Of a DNA stretch of 64,000 bases, positions 54,735 through 64,000 are shown one piece after another. How positions within the stretch are numbered: the first letter of the stretch is position 1; each line of letters starts with the position of its first letter. This DNA is from Pseudoips prasinana (lineage: Eukaryota; Arthropoda; Insecta; Lepidoptera; Nolidae): positions 28,760,948 through 28,824,947 of the forward strand of contig OX621236.1 of NCBI GenBank assembly GCA_951640165.1, given 5' to 3'. The position numbers were made by a program, and so were the translations under genes. The notes under the pieces were generated by a model that saw nothing but the letters and a program-made list of their open reading frames with translations, was not told the origin of the DNA and made no database searches.

Positions 54735-55085
54735 AACCATAATTTCACAGCGCTGGTCAAAGAGAGAGGAATGGAGTAAGCTTCACCGACAAGAACATAG
54801 CTTTTAAATTGGATAGATAGATAGACAGGAAATTTAGCGTTCTGCGGTACTTATTTTTTTTGAAATATTGATAGGCAGAGGTAATTTTTTCTTCGAAATT
54901 AAATATGTCGACGACAACATAATTTCACAGCGCTGGTCAAAGAGAGAGGAATGGAGTAAGCTTCACCAACAAGAGCATAGCTTTTAAATTAGATAGATAG
55001 ATATAACTACAGCAAATTTAGGCTTCGAAGGTACTTAATTTTATAGAAATACTGTTAGGTACAGGTTATATCTTCTTCAAAATTA
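54735..55085 (+). repeat. Tandem duplication of a LINE terminus
   Basis: A unit starting ataatttcacagcgctggtc, aaagagagaggaatggagta, agcttcaccracaagarcat occurs at about 54740 and again at about 54919, period roughly 178 bp, each followed by a (GATA)n stretch and a similar AT-rich half. Within each unit SKREEWSKLHRQEHSF is readable, the C-terminal end of the RTE-like LINE also seen at 35.55 kb. Confidence 0.75.
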
Positions 55086-57078
55086 AAATAACTTGAACTT
55101 AACGGTTGGTCTATGCATCTCTGTTTTTGTGTATCTGGAATAGTATCTCCAAAATTAATTTAGCAATATCAGTTTATTTCATTTTAATTTAAATGCCTAA
55201 ATTAGTTTTAAATAGTACGATTAACTATGTTTTAAAAGTTCCAGTTGGCTTTAAATTGTTGACGCTTCCATTTAAGATTTACCTCACGTTTTTCATAAAA
55301 CGATTAAAAAATTCTTTTAAAAAAATTATATAATCTAAGTTTGACACCATTCATATAGCATTCCCTATAGAATAAAAATTAATTATTCAGATAGAGTTTC
55401 TTGCAGTGAATTTAACAATTAAGTTATTGTGCTAGGGATAGACCTCACTAATATGACTCCGATTAATAGCAGTGGCACACAGCTCCAAATTAATATGATT
55501 CCAATTAATAACGGTGAAACTCAGCTCCAAATTACAAATTTCTCTCATACTTATTACTATGTCTGTTACACAACGCGACGGTCTGGGCTTAATTTAATTA
55601 TTTTATATTTTGTATACTAACTCGTTTCCTTTTGTCAGACCATTAAGACATATACAATGCATAGGTTGTAACAAGATTAAATTTAGACATATCCTTTAAT
55701 GTTAAAGGAATATATCATTTGGTCATAACATCTATGCTTTTGTTTGGCGGTCTTTCGGAATTCTGTCTTTCTGATCATTATTAACGACCATTATTTTTAA
55801 TCTGCATGTTTATATCCAATTTAGATAATTATGTATGAAGTAAGAAAAGAAAAAAAGAGAAGAAATAATCTTATTTTCAAATCACTTACGGAAAATGTAG
55901 AACAATTTTAGTTAAAATTTTTAAATAATATCCCTACTGGCATGAAAATATGACAGTTGAACACATAATTTAATAGTAAAATTCCAAAGTAGAAGCTTAT
56001 GAGTTTCATTTTCCTTGCTATATTGACATTTCTTTAGGGTAAATTTTGACTAATTGCGGTTATATACTACAAATAATCAAGAGACTTCCTCCTATAGTAA
56101 ACGAGACACCATCATAGGCGGAACCTGCTTAAGATAGTCGCCTCCCTATCAATTCGGTGCCCTCAAGTTTCAGATTCACTCCTATATACCTCTATATAGC
56201 ATAAAACAACTATTTATGTGTCCCATATGAATTGGCTCTGAGCATGGGTATTCGTAAGTCCTTGAATTGCATAGGTGCAAAATTAGACCTTTAAACTTGG
56301 TTTAATCAAGACAGAAACTATGACCAACAGACAGACAGCACTCTGTATACCAAAAGTAAATTCTGAGGCCCAATTAATTCGGTGATAAAATCAGACGTAG
56401 ATTAATTGAAAAACTTTGATACATTACCTCTAAACTCTGGTGACCCATATAAGTGTAGACACCACGGAGACCTTGCCAAGTAACATTGCTAGATCAAGAT
56501 ACCTTCTACACTATTAACATAGGTATAAACGTTTTGGCCTCGGCCCTATTCCACGCGATTATATGATACAGTTTTCCGGCATAATTAACAAGAAGAAATT
56601 TACCTACTTGGAGTATTAAATATTATTATGCCATGTCTTCGAAAATTGGTCTATTGGTTTTTACCTTTGAAAATGCTGATTATTATTTTTATTTATTTCA
56701 TTTTACTTAAAACACAAAAAGTCTTTACTAAAATTAAAGTTATTTAAAAGATTGTCAATTGCTCAACTGTTACCAATTTTCTTTTTAAGCTTATTCAATG
56801 TGCTTACATAATTATACAAATTAACTAATTGTTTAGTCCGAAATGATACTCCTTTTTGGAGTTTTTAATATTTTCAATCATCTAAGTATCATGTTGCGTA
56901 ATTTATATTTGACTAAATTACATGTAAAGATAAAATGTTCGATTTCCTTACCACAGAATGTTCAACGCATAAGAGCTAAAGAGAATGTTCTTTTTAGATT
57001 AGTTAACTTTTTAAATAGAAACTTATCACTTATCATCAGGTGACCCGCTTGCTCGTTTCCCTTATTTTATAAAAAAAA
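55086..57078. other. Intergenic stretch, no supported gene
   Basis: A 42-bp unit is duplicated at about 55450-55533 (atgactccgattaatagc / atgattccaattaataac). Near 57015-57065 cttatcatcaggtgacccgc and ttgctcgtttccc form the 3' end of a common lepidopteran LINE. Otherwise AT-rich and unrecognised. Confidence 0.45.
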
Positions 57079-57345
57079 TCATCATGTCAGCTGTAATATG
57101 TCCACACACGTTGGACAGGGCCCAAAAATCTCCAAAATTACCAGTCTTGCGGTACCGGTAGGCAGCGAACAAGATCATCGGTCCATCTTGCAAGAGGCCT
57201 GCCAACGCTGCGTTTTCAGGTTCGTGGCCTCGCCACTAGATTTCTTTCTAGATCGGCAACCGTCGGACATACGAACTGAATGCCCACTGTCATTTCAGCT
57301 GGGCAACTCTTCGGGCTATGTCGGTTATTAGCATAGCCCTCTCTT
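57079..57345 (-). mobile_element. RTE-like LINE 3' end, degraded
   Basis: On the + strand atcatcggtccatcttgca, gaggcctgcc, acgctgcgttttcaggttcg and gggcaactcttcgggctatg run parallel to 15700-15850 and 16040-16130, i.e. the same C-terminus on the minus strand, now with several frame breaks and a vestigial catcatg tail. Confidence 0.75.
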
Positions 57346-58560
57346 TTACTCTTTGGGTGAGCTTTCTTATGACGCATATAATGAAAAAAATGTTCGAATA
57401 GAGAATGGGTTTTTTTTTTATTAATAGCTTTAAAGTCAAAACGAACAGAGTCTAACTTATATATTTAATTACTATTATATATTATACTTATTTTAGCCGG
57501 GGCTTAAATGTAGTAATTAAATACATAAGTAGCCATTTTATTGAAACTACGTAGATATCAAGAAAATACAGCTTTTGCAACACTGGCAAGGTGTATTCTA
57601 ACCACGTAAAGCTTCCAGTAATTTGCGCATATGTACGTGATAGTTGACTGATATAACTTAGTTAACCATCTCTTAATTTCAACGGAGTTGCTATTAGGTA
57701 TATAATTATTTGATAGCAAAAAACTATCCCAAAGGAACTTTTTTGGTTTCCGATATAATTAAAATATTAAAACTCTTTGGTATAAACGCGAGGTAGTGCT
57801 TATATTGATATTTTATTGTTATTATCTGACTCATAACTAAAAATAAAATTGGAAATTGCTGGATATCATAAGTATGGAGCTAATGATAACCAACAATTTA
57901 CAATTCTACGTGTTTAACTATCGGTCACTAATTACCAGCCTTAATACAACCTTATAATAATATCGCTACGGTTTTATAAAGTAGGAGTTTTAGACTTTTA
58001 AGCTAGGCATAATTGACCTACATATTTAATCAGTATACACATTTTAATAGTACTATTACATTTGTTTTTGAAAAAGTGTTCTTCCTTACATTGAAATGAC
58101 TTACGGCAAATTCTACAATCTATTTATGTTTGTAAAGGAACAAAACAAAAAAATATGTTTACTTGCGCTGTGAAACCCTGCGTTTTGCCAAATTTTATGA
58201 TTCTAGGTCAATGGAAAGGTTAACATTTACTTGAGAGTGACTAGGTTTAAACGACAATATGTCCTTATTGCTTCACAAAAATAAAAATAAAATATTGTCA
58301 GCATTTAAAATAAAGGTATGATAAGTAGTCTTATCACGTAAGTGATCTCTTCCAGACTATCGTTGGATGGATCAAAAGACTGAGGTGAGGATACCCGTAT
58401 TTTCCACACATAGAATCACTAAAGCTTGATTTGTGTAAAATAATATCTGAAATATTTAAAGATGATAAACGGAAATGTAATTATGCTCCTATATAGCTTA
58501 GATTATTTCAAAAACATAACGAATTAAGTAAATAGATTATTTATACATACATACATAGAC
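57346..58560. other. Intergenic stretch, nothing recognised
   Basis: AT-rich; no frame or repeat I can support. Confidence 0.45.
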
Positions 58561-58913
58561 TCACTCCTGTTTCCCAGAGGGGTAGGCAGAGACAACGTAC
58601 TTCCATTTGTCACGATCCTTGCATACCTCTTTCGCTTCGTTTACTGACATAATATTCTTCATACATGCTCGCCGGTTTAGGGTACTTCTGACCTGACCTT
58701 TCTTAAGTACGTCTTCGATTTGATCAGAGAATGTTCTACGAGGTCTTCCCCTTCCGGTTGTACCATTCACACAGGCCAAGTATACTTCTTTTGTCAATCT
58801 TCTTTCATTCATCCTTTCTAAATGGCCAAACCATCTCAGCATACCTTTTTCAATCTTTGTGACTACATCCTCTTTCACACCACAACGCTCTCTTACATCA
58901 GTAAGAGAGCGTT
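58561..58913 (-). mobile_element. LINE C-terminal fragment, type I
   Basis: On the minus strand about 110 codons read [40 protein letters not shown], and a C-terminus ending SAYPSGKQE with a stop at 58561. I recognise this end from lepidopteran RTE-type reverse-transcriptase polyproteins. The frame continues upstream as CGVKE to a 13-bp inverted repeat at 58884-58913, where the element is truncated. Confidence 0.85.
58884..58913. repeat. Perfect hairpin at a LINE truncation point
   Basis: 58884-58896 (aacgctctcttac) and 58901-58913 are exact complements around atca. The right-hand arm is an inverted copy of the LINE's own coding sequence, and ttacatcagt recurs on both sides. Confidence 0.9.
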
Positions 58914-59714
58914 ACATCAGTCTTATTTATACGGTAGACGAATATTATATCGGTGGAGGGTCTGGATCCCCGGGTGACTCTAGGTAACTTATGCCTATGC
59001 CCGCTTTAGAGTCAAAAGAAATGAATGTGTGCCCAATGAATTAAATCATTTACAAAATGTTGTTACTGGCCACAAAATCCCGTGTTAACCTATTTCTATA
59101 CACTGCGTAACAACCTGTCAATGTTCTTGACATGTTCACAATATTTGTGGGACTCAAATACTGCAGGTTTTAATGACTCGATTTCTAATTATAACAAGTG
59201 GAATACGTGGAGTTAACGTTAAAAATATAACCGCCAATATATTTTTAACAGATTTTTCCGCGTTGTTTTTGAATGTACTAGGTACGAAATTAAGTTTTTT
59301 TGAGATATTGCATCCATGCCACTTTCGGGGTTATGTTAGGCTAGGCTTTAACTGTATTGTTTAATTTGCCTCGCATTTAGGGTGAGGCAGATTTAAAGTG
59401 AGCAACATTTACGTAAAGGAAAAGCACAGCTTTCAATAGAAGCAATAGCTTTATAAGCAGTTTGACTAACGAAATACACACATTACTGAATTCACTTTAT
59501 TCATTAATATGTTCGTGTTGTGATTCTAGTGTAAGTAAGGACACCAGAGCTCATCGGAAAGTGGGGAAAGGTGTGTGAAAGGCGCGTGTGTAAAAGTACA
59601 ATTTCAGCATGTTTATTAAAAACATTAAAGATATCCGACACGTTTTAACTGACTTCTATAAAACGTCTTAACGCATCTTTTATTTTTATAATAATAAATA
59701 TCCGGAAAATATGA
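58914..59714. other. Intergenic stretch, nothing recognised
   Basis: AT-rich; a 63-codon frame at 59173-59364 is unsupported. Confidence 0.4.
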
Positions 59715-59958
59715 CAGCGCCATCTAGCCTAAAATAAGCAATGCTTTGCTTAGTTTCTATCCTTTGCCTAGTATCCATATTAGACACTGATAAAAATACT
59801 TATATACTTTTTGTAAATATATACCCAGAAGAAATCACTTAGACCAAGATAAACAGACATGTTCATGTACACGAATATATGTATATATCTAGTGCGAGGA
59901 TTGAACCCGCAACCTTTGGATCAGAAGGGAGGATTACTTACAACTGAGTCACGGCTGT
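59715..59958 (-). mobile_element. tRNA-derived SINE, degraded
   Basis: Minus strand: gacagccgtgactcagttgt, a B box like ggttgcgggttcaatcct, tgaacatgtctgtttatctt, and a body ending ctagatggcgctgtc. Related to type A but with a different tRNA-like head. Confidence 0.7.
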
Positions 59959-60276
59959 CGTCAAATATTTGATGTTGAAAATATTTTAGTTCATATCATG
60001 CAATCTCGAGATAATTTTTCTCTAGATCAATTATAAGTTAACTTCAAAGCAAAATATGGTCGACAGTTACGCTATTAGTTTTGTGCTCGAATATCATCAA
60101 AGGGCGCTCATAATATTCAACTTTATAACGTTTTGGAGGAACCTAGCGTTTATGAGAACTTATCACGATATGATGTTCTCTCTTTTGCAAGCGTTAATAC
60201 GATATTGGCGGCAAAGCATAAACAAATGTACTAACTATTTTTCAGACATTTTTAAAATGAATTGTATAAATTCAAA

Positions 60277-60385
60277 TGCGGGTGGGAATCGAACCCACGA
60301 CCACAGGTTATCCAGACCCATGTGCGTTAACCACTCCGTCTCCGCTCCGCCTCCGCTCCGCCTTCGCTCAGCCACCACACCGTGG
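60277..60385 (-). mobile_element. tRNA-like SINE head with GC-rich expansion
   Basis: Minus strand: ccgtggtgtggctgagcgaa, then a small tandem expansion of gcggagc/ggaggc units, gagtggttaacgcacatggg, and the B box gtgggttcgattcccaccc. Promoter boxes are intact, but the spacing is too long and irregular for a tRNA gene. Confidence 0.6.
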
Positions 60386-61207
60386 TTCTGGGGACTCGAA
60401 TTTATACAACCATTCGATATTTTGTTAACGCATTTAAGACGCTTTTACCGCCATCTTCCCGAAACCTAAACGGCTTACAACGGCAGGATTGCCAATAATT
60501 AGATCGGACAATTCCAACAGATGACGCTTTAAATTTTTTTTATATTTAATTGATATTATTTTTTTTTTATATTTATAAATCATAGTTTTTCTTATTAACT
60601 ATGATTGCATTTATTATTTTTAGCATTTGAATCATGCTGTACTGAAAACAATTTTTCAGAGATTTAGAAAATTTATTATATAATTTTAAGGGCGGTATAA
60701 TTGTATAAATTAAAATTTATTAATATAATTTTAATAAACGTATTCCTGTAATTATAATAAGATGTGATATCTTAAAACCATATAAACGTAAAAAGAGTGC
60801 CTTAGTTCTTATATTATTACAGCAATCATTTATTGCAGTCAGAAGGAAGGCATCCTTAATCGTGATGTCATTATACACCACCTGAACATGCTATAAAATC
60901 GTTTACGATGTTTCATTTATTGTTATTAAAACTGCCTCTTGCAACCGCTTTGAGATGGCGGCGGTCCGGGCATTATGAAGTTCATTTTATGGATATTTGA
61001 CGGCCAACTGCTTTAATAGTTAAAATAAATAGTATTGCAGGATAGAGTTTGTTGTGATTATACCGTGAACTGCAATTAGATCGAGGAACTGCAGCGATTG
61101 AACTGCAGAAACAATTGCAAAGATACATTTTCTAAAGCTTGTAAAAACTTCCAAACCATAGCCAATTATTTAATCGATTAGTACTTTTTGGTTTAAAATA
61201 TTGAAAA
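60386..61207. other. Intergenic stretch, nothing recognised
   Basis: Very AT-rich (long T runs near 60530-60570). No feature supported. Confidence 0.45.
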
Positions 61208-61350
61208 CTAGCTGTACCCCACGATTTTACCCGCGTTAAACTTTATAAATTACACCCTATGTGTTATTCTGATATGTATGTATAAACTATATTACAACAG
61301 TTTCCTCAAAATCCGTTCTGTAGTTTTTGCGTGAAAGAGTAACCAAAAGA
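61208..61350 (-). mobile_element. Helitron, type A, 3' part
   Basis: CTAG at 61208 on the minus strand, hairpin-like ccacgattttacccgcg, ttaaactttataaattacac, and tttgcgtgaaagagtaac. The 5' terminus is lost just before the LINE tail at 61366. Confidence 0.75.
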
Positions 61351-61365
61351 AATATTCATTTCATA

Positions 61366-64000
61366 GTTTATTTATTTTTATTTATTTCAAATTTATGTAC
61401 ACACTGATAGGATGAAGAAAGAAAGAATAAAAAAACAAGAAAAACATTGCACAAAGGTACTACTTATTTCTAAAGAAATCTCTTCCAGTAGACCTGCAAG
61501 AGGAGATTTTGGAAGAGAGGAAGACATGAGTGTGTAGGATGATATACATACATACGAACAAAATACACATATAAATAAATACATACATAATTTAAAATAA
61601 TAAACTACATAAAATACATATATCTAAGGTAAAGAGGAAAGGTAGTGTTCTTTTAACCTTTTTTTAAATATGGAGATGGTATTACTATTACGTATGTTAG
61701 GCGGAAGAGAGTTCCACAGCCTAACTGCCTGAACAGTGAAGGATTTGGAGAAGAAATCAGTTTTATGGGATGGGAATTTCAAAATACTTTTTAAGTGTGA
61801 CCTACATTGGGCGTTGGGAGAATGTTTAAAGGAAAAACGGTCCTGTAGGTAAGAGGGATATGCGGGATTGTGTAGGATATTGAAAAGGAGACATAATATT
61901 CGAGTATTCCTGCGAAGGCGGATTGGGAGCCACTTGAGATTGTTGCGGAATTCTGAGACATGGTCGTACTTTCGGAGATTAAAAATGAAACGTATACATA
62001 AATTTTGCAAGCGCTCAAGTTTGTTTAATAGCTCTTCAGTAGCATCCAGATAGCAGGCATCAGCATAGTCCAGAATGGGCTGGATTAGAGTTTGAGCAAG
62101 AGTTATTTTGGTTTCAAAGGGCAAAAAGTACTGGAGGCACCTAAGTGAGTGAAAGGTAAAATAGACCTTTTTGCTGACTTCATTAATGTGAGCATTCCAG
62201 GATAAGTTCCGATCAATAATAACCCCGAGGTTCTTAGCCGTGTCCGAGTACGCAATATGCACATTGTCTAGTAGAACAGGAGGAAAAGAGCCTACATCAA
62301 AACCAGCACGCATTTGCCTACTGCCAATAATCATGGCCTGCGACTTGATGGGATTTAATTGAAGACCGAACGATCTAGCCCAGTGACTGATGGCACTTAG
62401 GTCTTGATTCATAGCAGCAATGGCGGTTCTAGCTTCATTTAATGTAAAATGGCGGTATAACTGCATGTCGTCTGCGTAGAGATGAAAATTAGAGGAAATA
62501 ACTCGTGTAGCAAAGTTGATGAAGATGGAAAAAAGTAAAGGAGATAACACGCCACCCTGGGGTACGCCCGTGGTAAGATTGCACCAGTCTGAGTAAGAGT
62601 CTTTATAGCAAACACGCTGCGAGCGTCCCCGAAGATATGTATCGAACCAGGCCACAGACTCCGAGGAGAAATTAAGTGATTTAAGAATTTCGAGAAGAAT
62701 ATCGAAGTCCACGGAGTTAAAGGCACTGCTAAAGTCAAGGAGCACCAAGACTGTGAGAGATTTATTCTCCATGGCCCAACGGATATCGTCAGTGACCTTT
62801 AGGAGCGCTGTCACGGTGCTGTGACCTGGTCGAAAGCCCGATTGAAAGGGATTTAGAAGATTATTCTGCAGTAAGTAACTAGATAGCTGACGGTGAACTA
62901 TATGCTCCAGAACTTTGGAGAGGAACGGGAGGATAGAAATCGGGCGAAATTGTGACAAAAGAGTAGGATTGGAAACTTTAGGCAACGGGATGATATGAGC
63001 TTTCTTCCAAGCACATGGGAAGCAACAGGAGTATAAAGAAAAGTTAAAAATATGAGTAAGGATAGGGATTAAAATAGGAATTATTGGAGTGACCATTCTG
63101 GAGCATAAATCATCGTTACCAACAGCGGAAGATGTGATTGATAAGAGGGATTTTTTGACGTCGTCCTCACTCACTGAAGTAAGTTTGAACGGCGAACATT
63201 GTGGTATCGACAAAGAGGACAGTTGAAGCAAAGTATTTGATTTAATACAAGGGTCAATTGTAATAGGGGGAAGTGAGAAATGGTTGTTAAGAGAACCCAG
63301 GTCAATACTATTAAAGTCTGTTGAAGGGGTTTTGCCGATGCCATTGGCTTTTAGGAATTTCCAAACTTTGGAGGAGTTGTGATTATTGAGAGAAGTGTGG
63401 AAGTGGCGACGTTTAGAATCACGACACAGACGACTACACCGATTACGCAAGATTTTGAAGCGGTTTAAGTTGGCCTCTGTTGGCGTGCGCTTATACCTAA
63501 GTTTCGCCCTATCCCTACTAGCCATAACTTCTTTGATGGCCGGAGTAATCCAAGGAGCTGGAATGTGTTTCAGTTTAACTCTCCGTTTCGGTGCATGACG
63601 ATCGTATAGTGAAGTTAATATACTGCTAAATTCTCGAACTTTACTATTGATAGATTCACAATTGATCACCGGCGTCCAGTCAATGTGTTCAGCATCACAC
63701 TTTAATGCCTCCAGGTTCATGCCCTTGAAATTCCGAAGGATTGAATATTGTGATCTACGTTTGGGAGGCCGAATAGAGTAGGATAGAAAGATTAAGTCGT
63801 GGTAAGAGAAACAAGCAGTGAGCTGACCATGTGTTGAAACGAGATCAGGTTTGGAGACAATCATTAGATCAAGAAGAGATGGGTTACAATTGCGAAAATG
63901 ATGTGTGGCAGAAAGAGGTAAGATATGAAGATTAACAGATGATAAGAGAGATCGGATAGCATTAGCACGGTGATCGTTTTTGATCAAACACGTATTGAAG
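61366..64000 (-). mobile_element. L2/CR1-like LINE, extends beyond window
   Basis: Minus strand. An open polyprotein (from the right window edge to 61624) is followed by a ~260-bp 3' UTR and an A/T-rich (AAAT)-type tail near 61366-61395. The tail seems to have landed in or beside a Helitron copy. Target duplication not resolved; the 5' end is outside the window. Confidence 0.85.
61624..63987 (-). CDS. LINE endonuclease/reverse transcriptase (partial)
   Basis: 787 codons are open without any break, and the frame appears to continue past the window edge, so the methionine at 63987 is unlikely to be the true start. Residues ~35-75 are the end of an AP-endonuclease domain (LLDLMIVSKPD, with SYHDLIFLSY in place of the usual Ser-Asp-His-Asp). 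RT landmarks: FRPISILPFLSKVLE near 345, GFRPGHSTVTAL near 390, DFSSAFNSVD at 418-427, GVPQGG at 474-479 and YADD at 504-507. C-terminal segment: WLPIRLRRNTRI and VRLWNSLPPNIR. Motif spelling suggests the L2/Kiri/CR1 group. With intact RT motifs this may be a young copy. Confidence 0.9.
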   Translation of the reverse strand: MIKNDHRANAIRSLLSSVNLHILPLSATHHFRNCNPSLLDLMIVSKPDLVSTHGQLTACFSYHDLIFLSYSIRPPKRRSQYSILRNFKGMNLEALKCDAEHIDWTPVINCESINSKVREFSSILTSLYDRHAPKRRVKLKHIPAPWITPAIKEVMASRDRAKLRYKRTPTEANLNRFKILRNRCSRLCRDSKRRHFHTSLNNHNSSKVWKFLKANGIGKTPSTDFNSIDLGSLNNHFSLPPITIDPCIKSNTLLQLSSLSIPQCSPFKLTSVSEDDVKKSLLSITSSAVGNDDLCSRMVTPIIPILIPILTHIFNFSLYSCCFPCAWKKAHIIPLPKVSNPTLLSQFRPISILPFLSKVLEHIVHRQLSSYLLQNNLLNPFQSGFRPGHSTVTALLKVTDDIRWAMENKSLTVLVLLDFSSAFNSVDFDILLEILKSLNFSSESVAWFDTYLRGRSQRVCYKDSYSDWCNLTTGVPQGGVLSPLLFSIFINFATRVISSNFHLYADDMQLYRHFTLNEARTAIAAMNQDLSAISHWARSFGLQLNPIKSQAMIIGSRQMRAGFDVGSFPPVLLDNVHIAYSDTAKNLGVIIDRNLSWNAHINEVSKKVYFTFHSLRCLQYFLPFETKITLAQTLIQPILDYADACYLDATEELLNKLERLQNLCIRFIFNLRKYDHVSEFRNNLKWLPIRLRRNTRILCLLFNILHNPAYPSYLQDRFSFKHSPNAQCRSHLKSILKFPSHKTDFFSKSFTVQAVRLWNSLPPNIRNSNTISIFKKRLKEHYLSSLP

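Overview
This window is nuclear DNA of an insect, almost certainly a moth or butterfly (Lepidoptera). By eye it is AT-rich and gene-poor, and it is packed with repeat families typical of lepidopteran genomes: non-autonomous Helitrons ending in a CG-rich hairpin plus CTAG, tRNA-derived SINEs, RTE-like LINEs with (ATG)n tails, R1-like and Jockey/CR1-like LINEs, and mariner- and hAT-type MITEs. There is no sign of bacterial organisation: no operons, no CRISPR array, no rRNA operon.

Only one host gene is clear. The last two exons of a kynurenine formamidase (arylformamidase) lie on the + strand at 6509-6722 and 7882-8341, with matching splice sites, a complete visible catalytic machinery, a stop codon and a polyadenylation signal. 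Its N-terminal exons were not found. A second, weaker host signal is a GC-rich stretch followed by a consensus splice donor (about 26150-26458), which could be a promoter and non-coding first exon.

Layout. 1-6250: Helitrons, SINEs, mariner MITEs, and a 0.94 kb TIR element carrying a nested hAT-like MITE. 6.5-8.6 kb: formamidase 3' exons. 8.6-14.6 kb: mostly featureless. 14.6-21.8 kb: LINE 3' ends, a 54-bp minisatellite, SINEs (including a 5S-rRNA-like one) and a Helitron. 22-29.6 kb: sparse; a double hairpin and the possible promoter. 29.6-31.8 kb: a 5'-truncated Jockey/CR1-like LINE whose last 345 bp recur at 3.96 kb and, diverged, at 22.75 kb. 32-37.7 kb: a long (TA)n tract, LINE ends, SINEs and hairpins. 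38-40.25 kb: a broken R1-like LINE on the minus strand. 41-46 kb: LINE end, SINEs and simple repeats. 46.3-48.5 kb: a SINE split by a decayed hAT transposon, itself invaded by another SINE. 48.7-61.4 kb: LINE 3' ends, Helitrons and hairpins. 61.4 kb to the right edge: a LINE (L2/CR1-like) with an uninterrupted 787-codon frame that runs out of the window.

The most unusual structural signal is a series of near-perfect inverted repeats with very short loops. The best is a perfect 43-bp arm hairpin inside a Helitron passenger segment (52012-52102); another is a pair of back-to-back hairpins (24284-24379). Several contain an inverted copy of the sequence right beside them, as expected for replication template-switch events. 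Most calls rest on reading motifs, target-site duplications and pairwise resemblance inside this window; no database search was possible.
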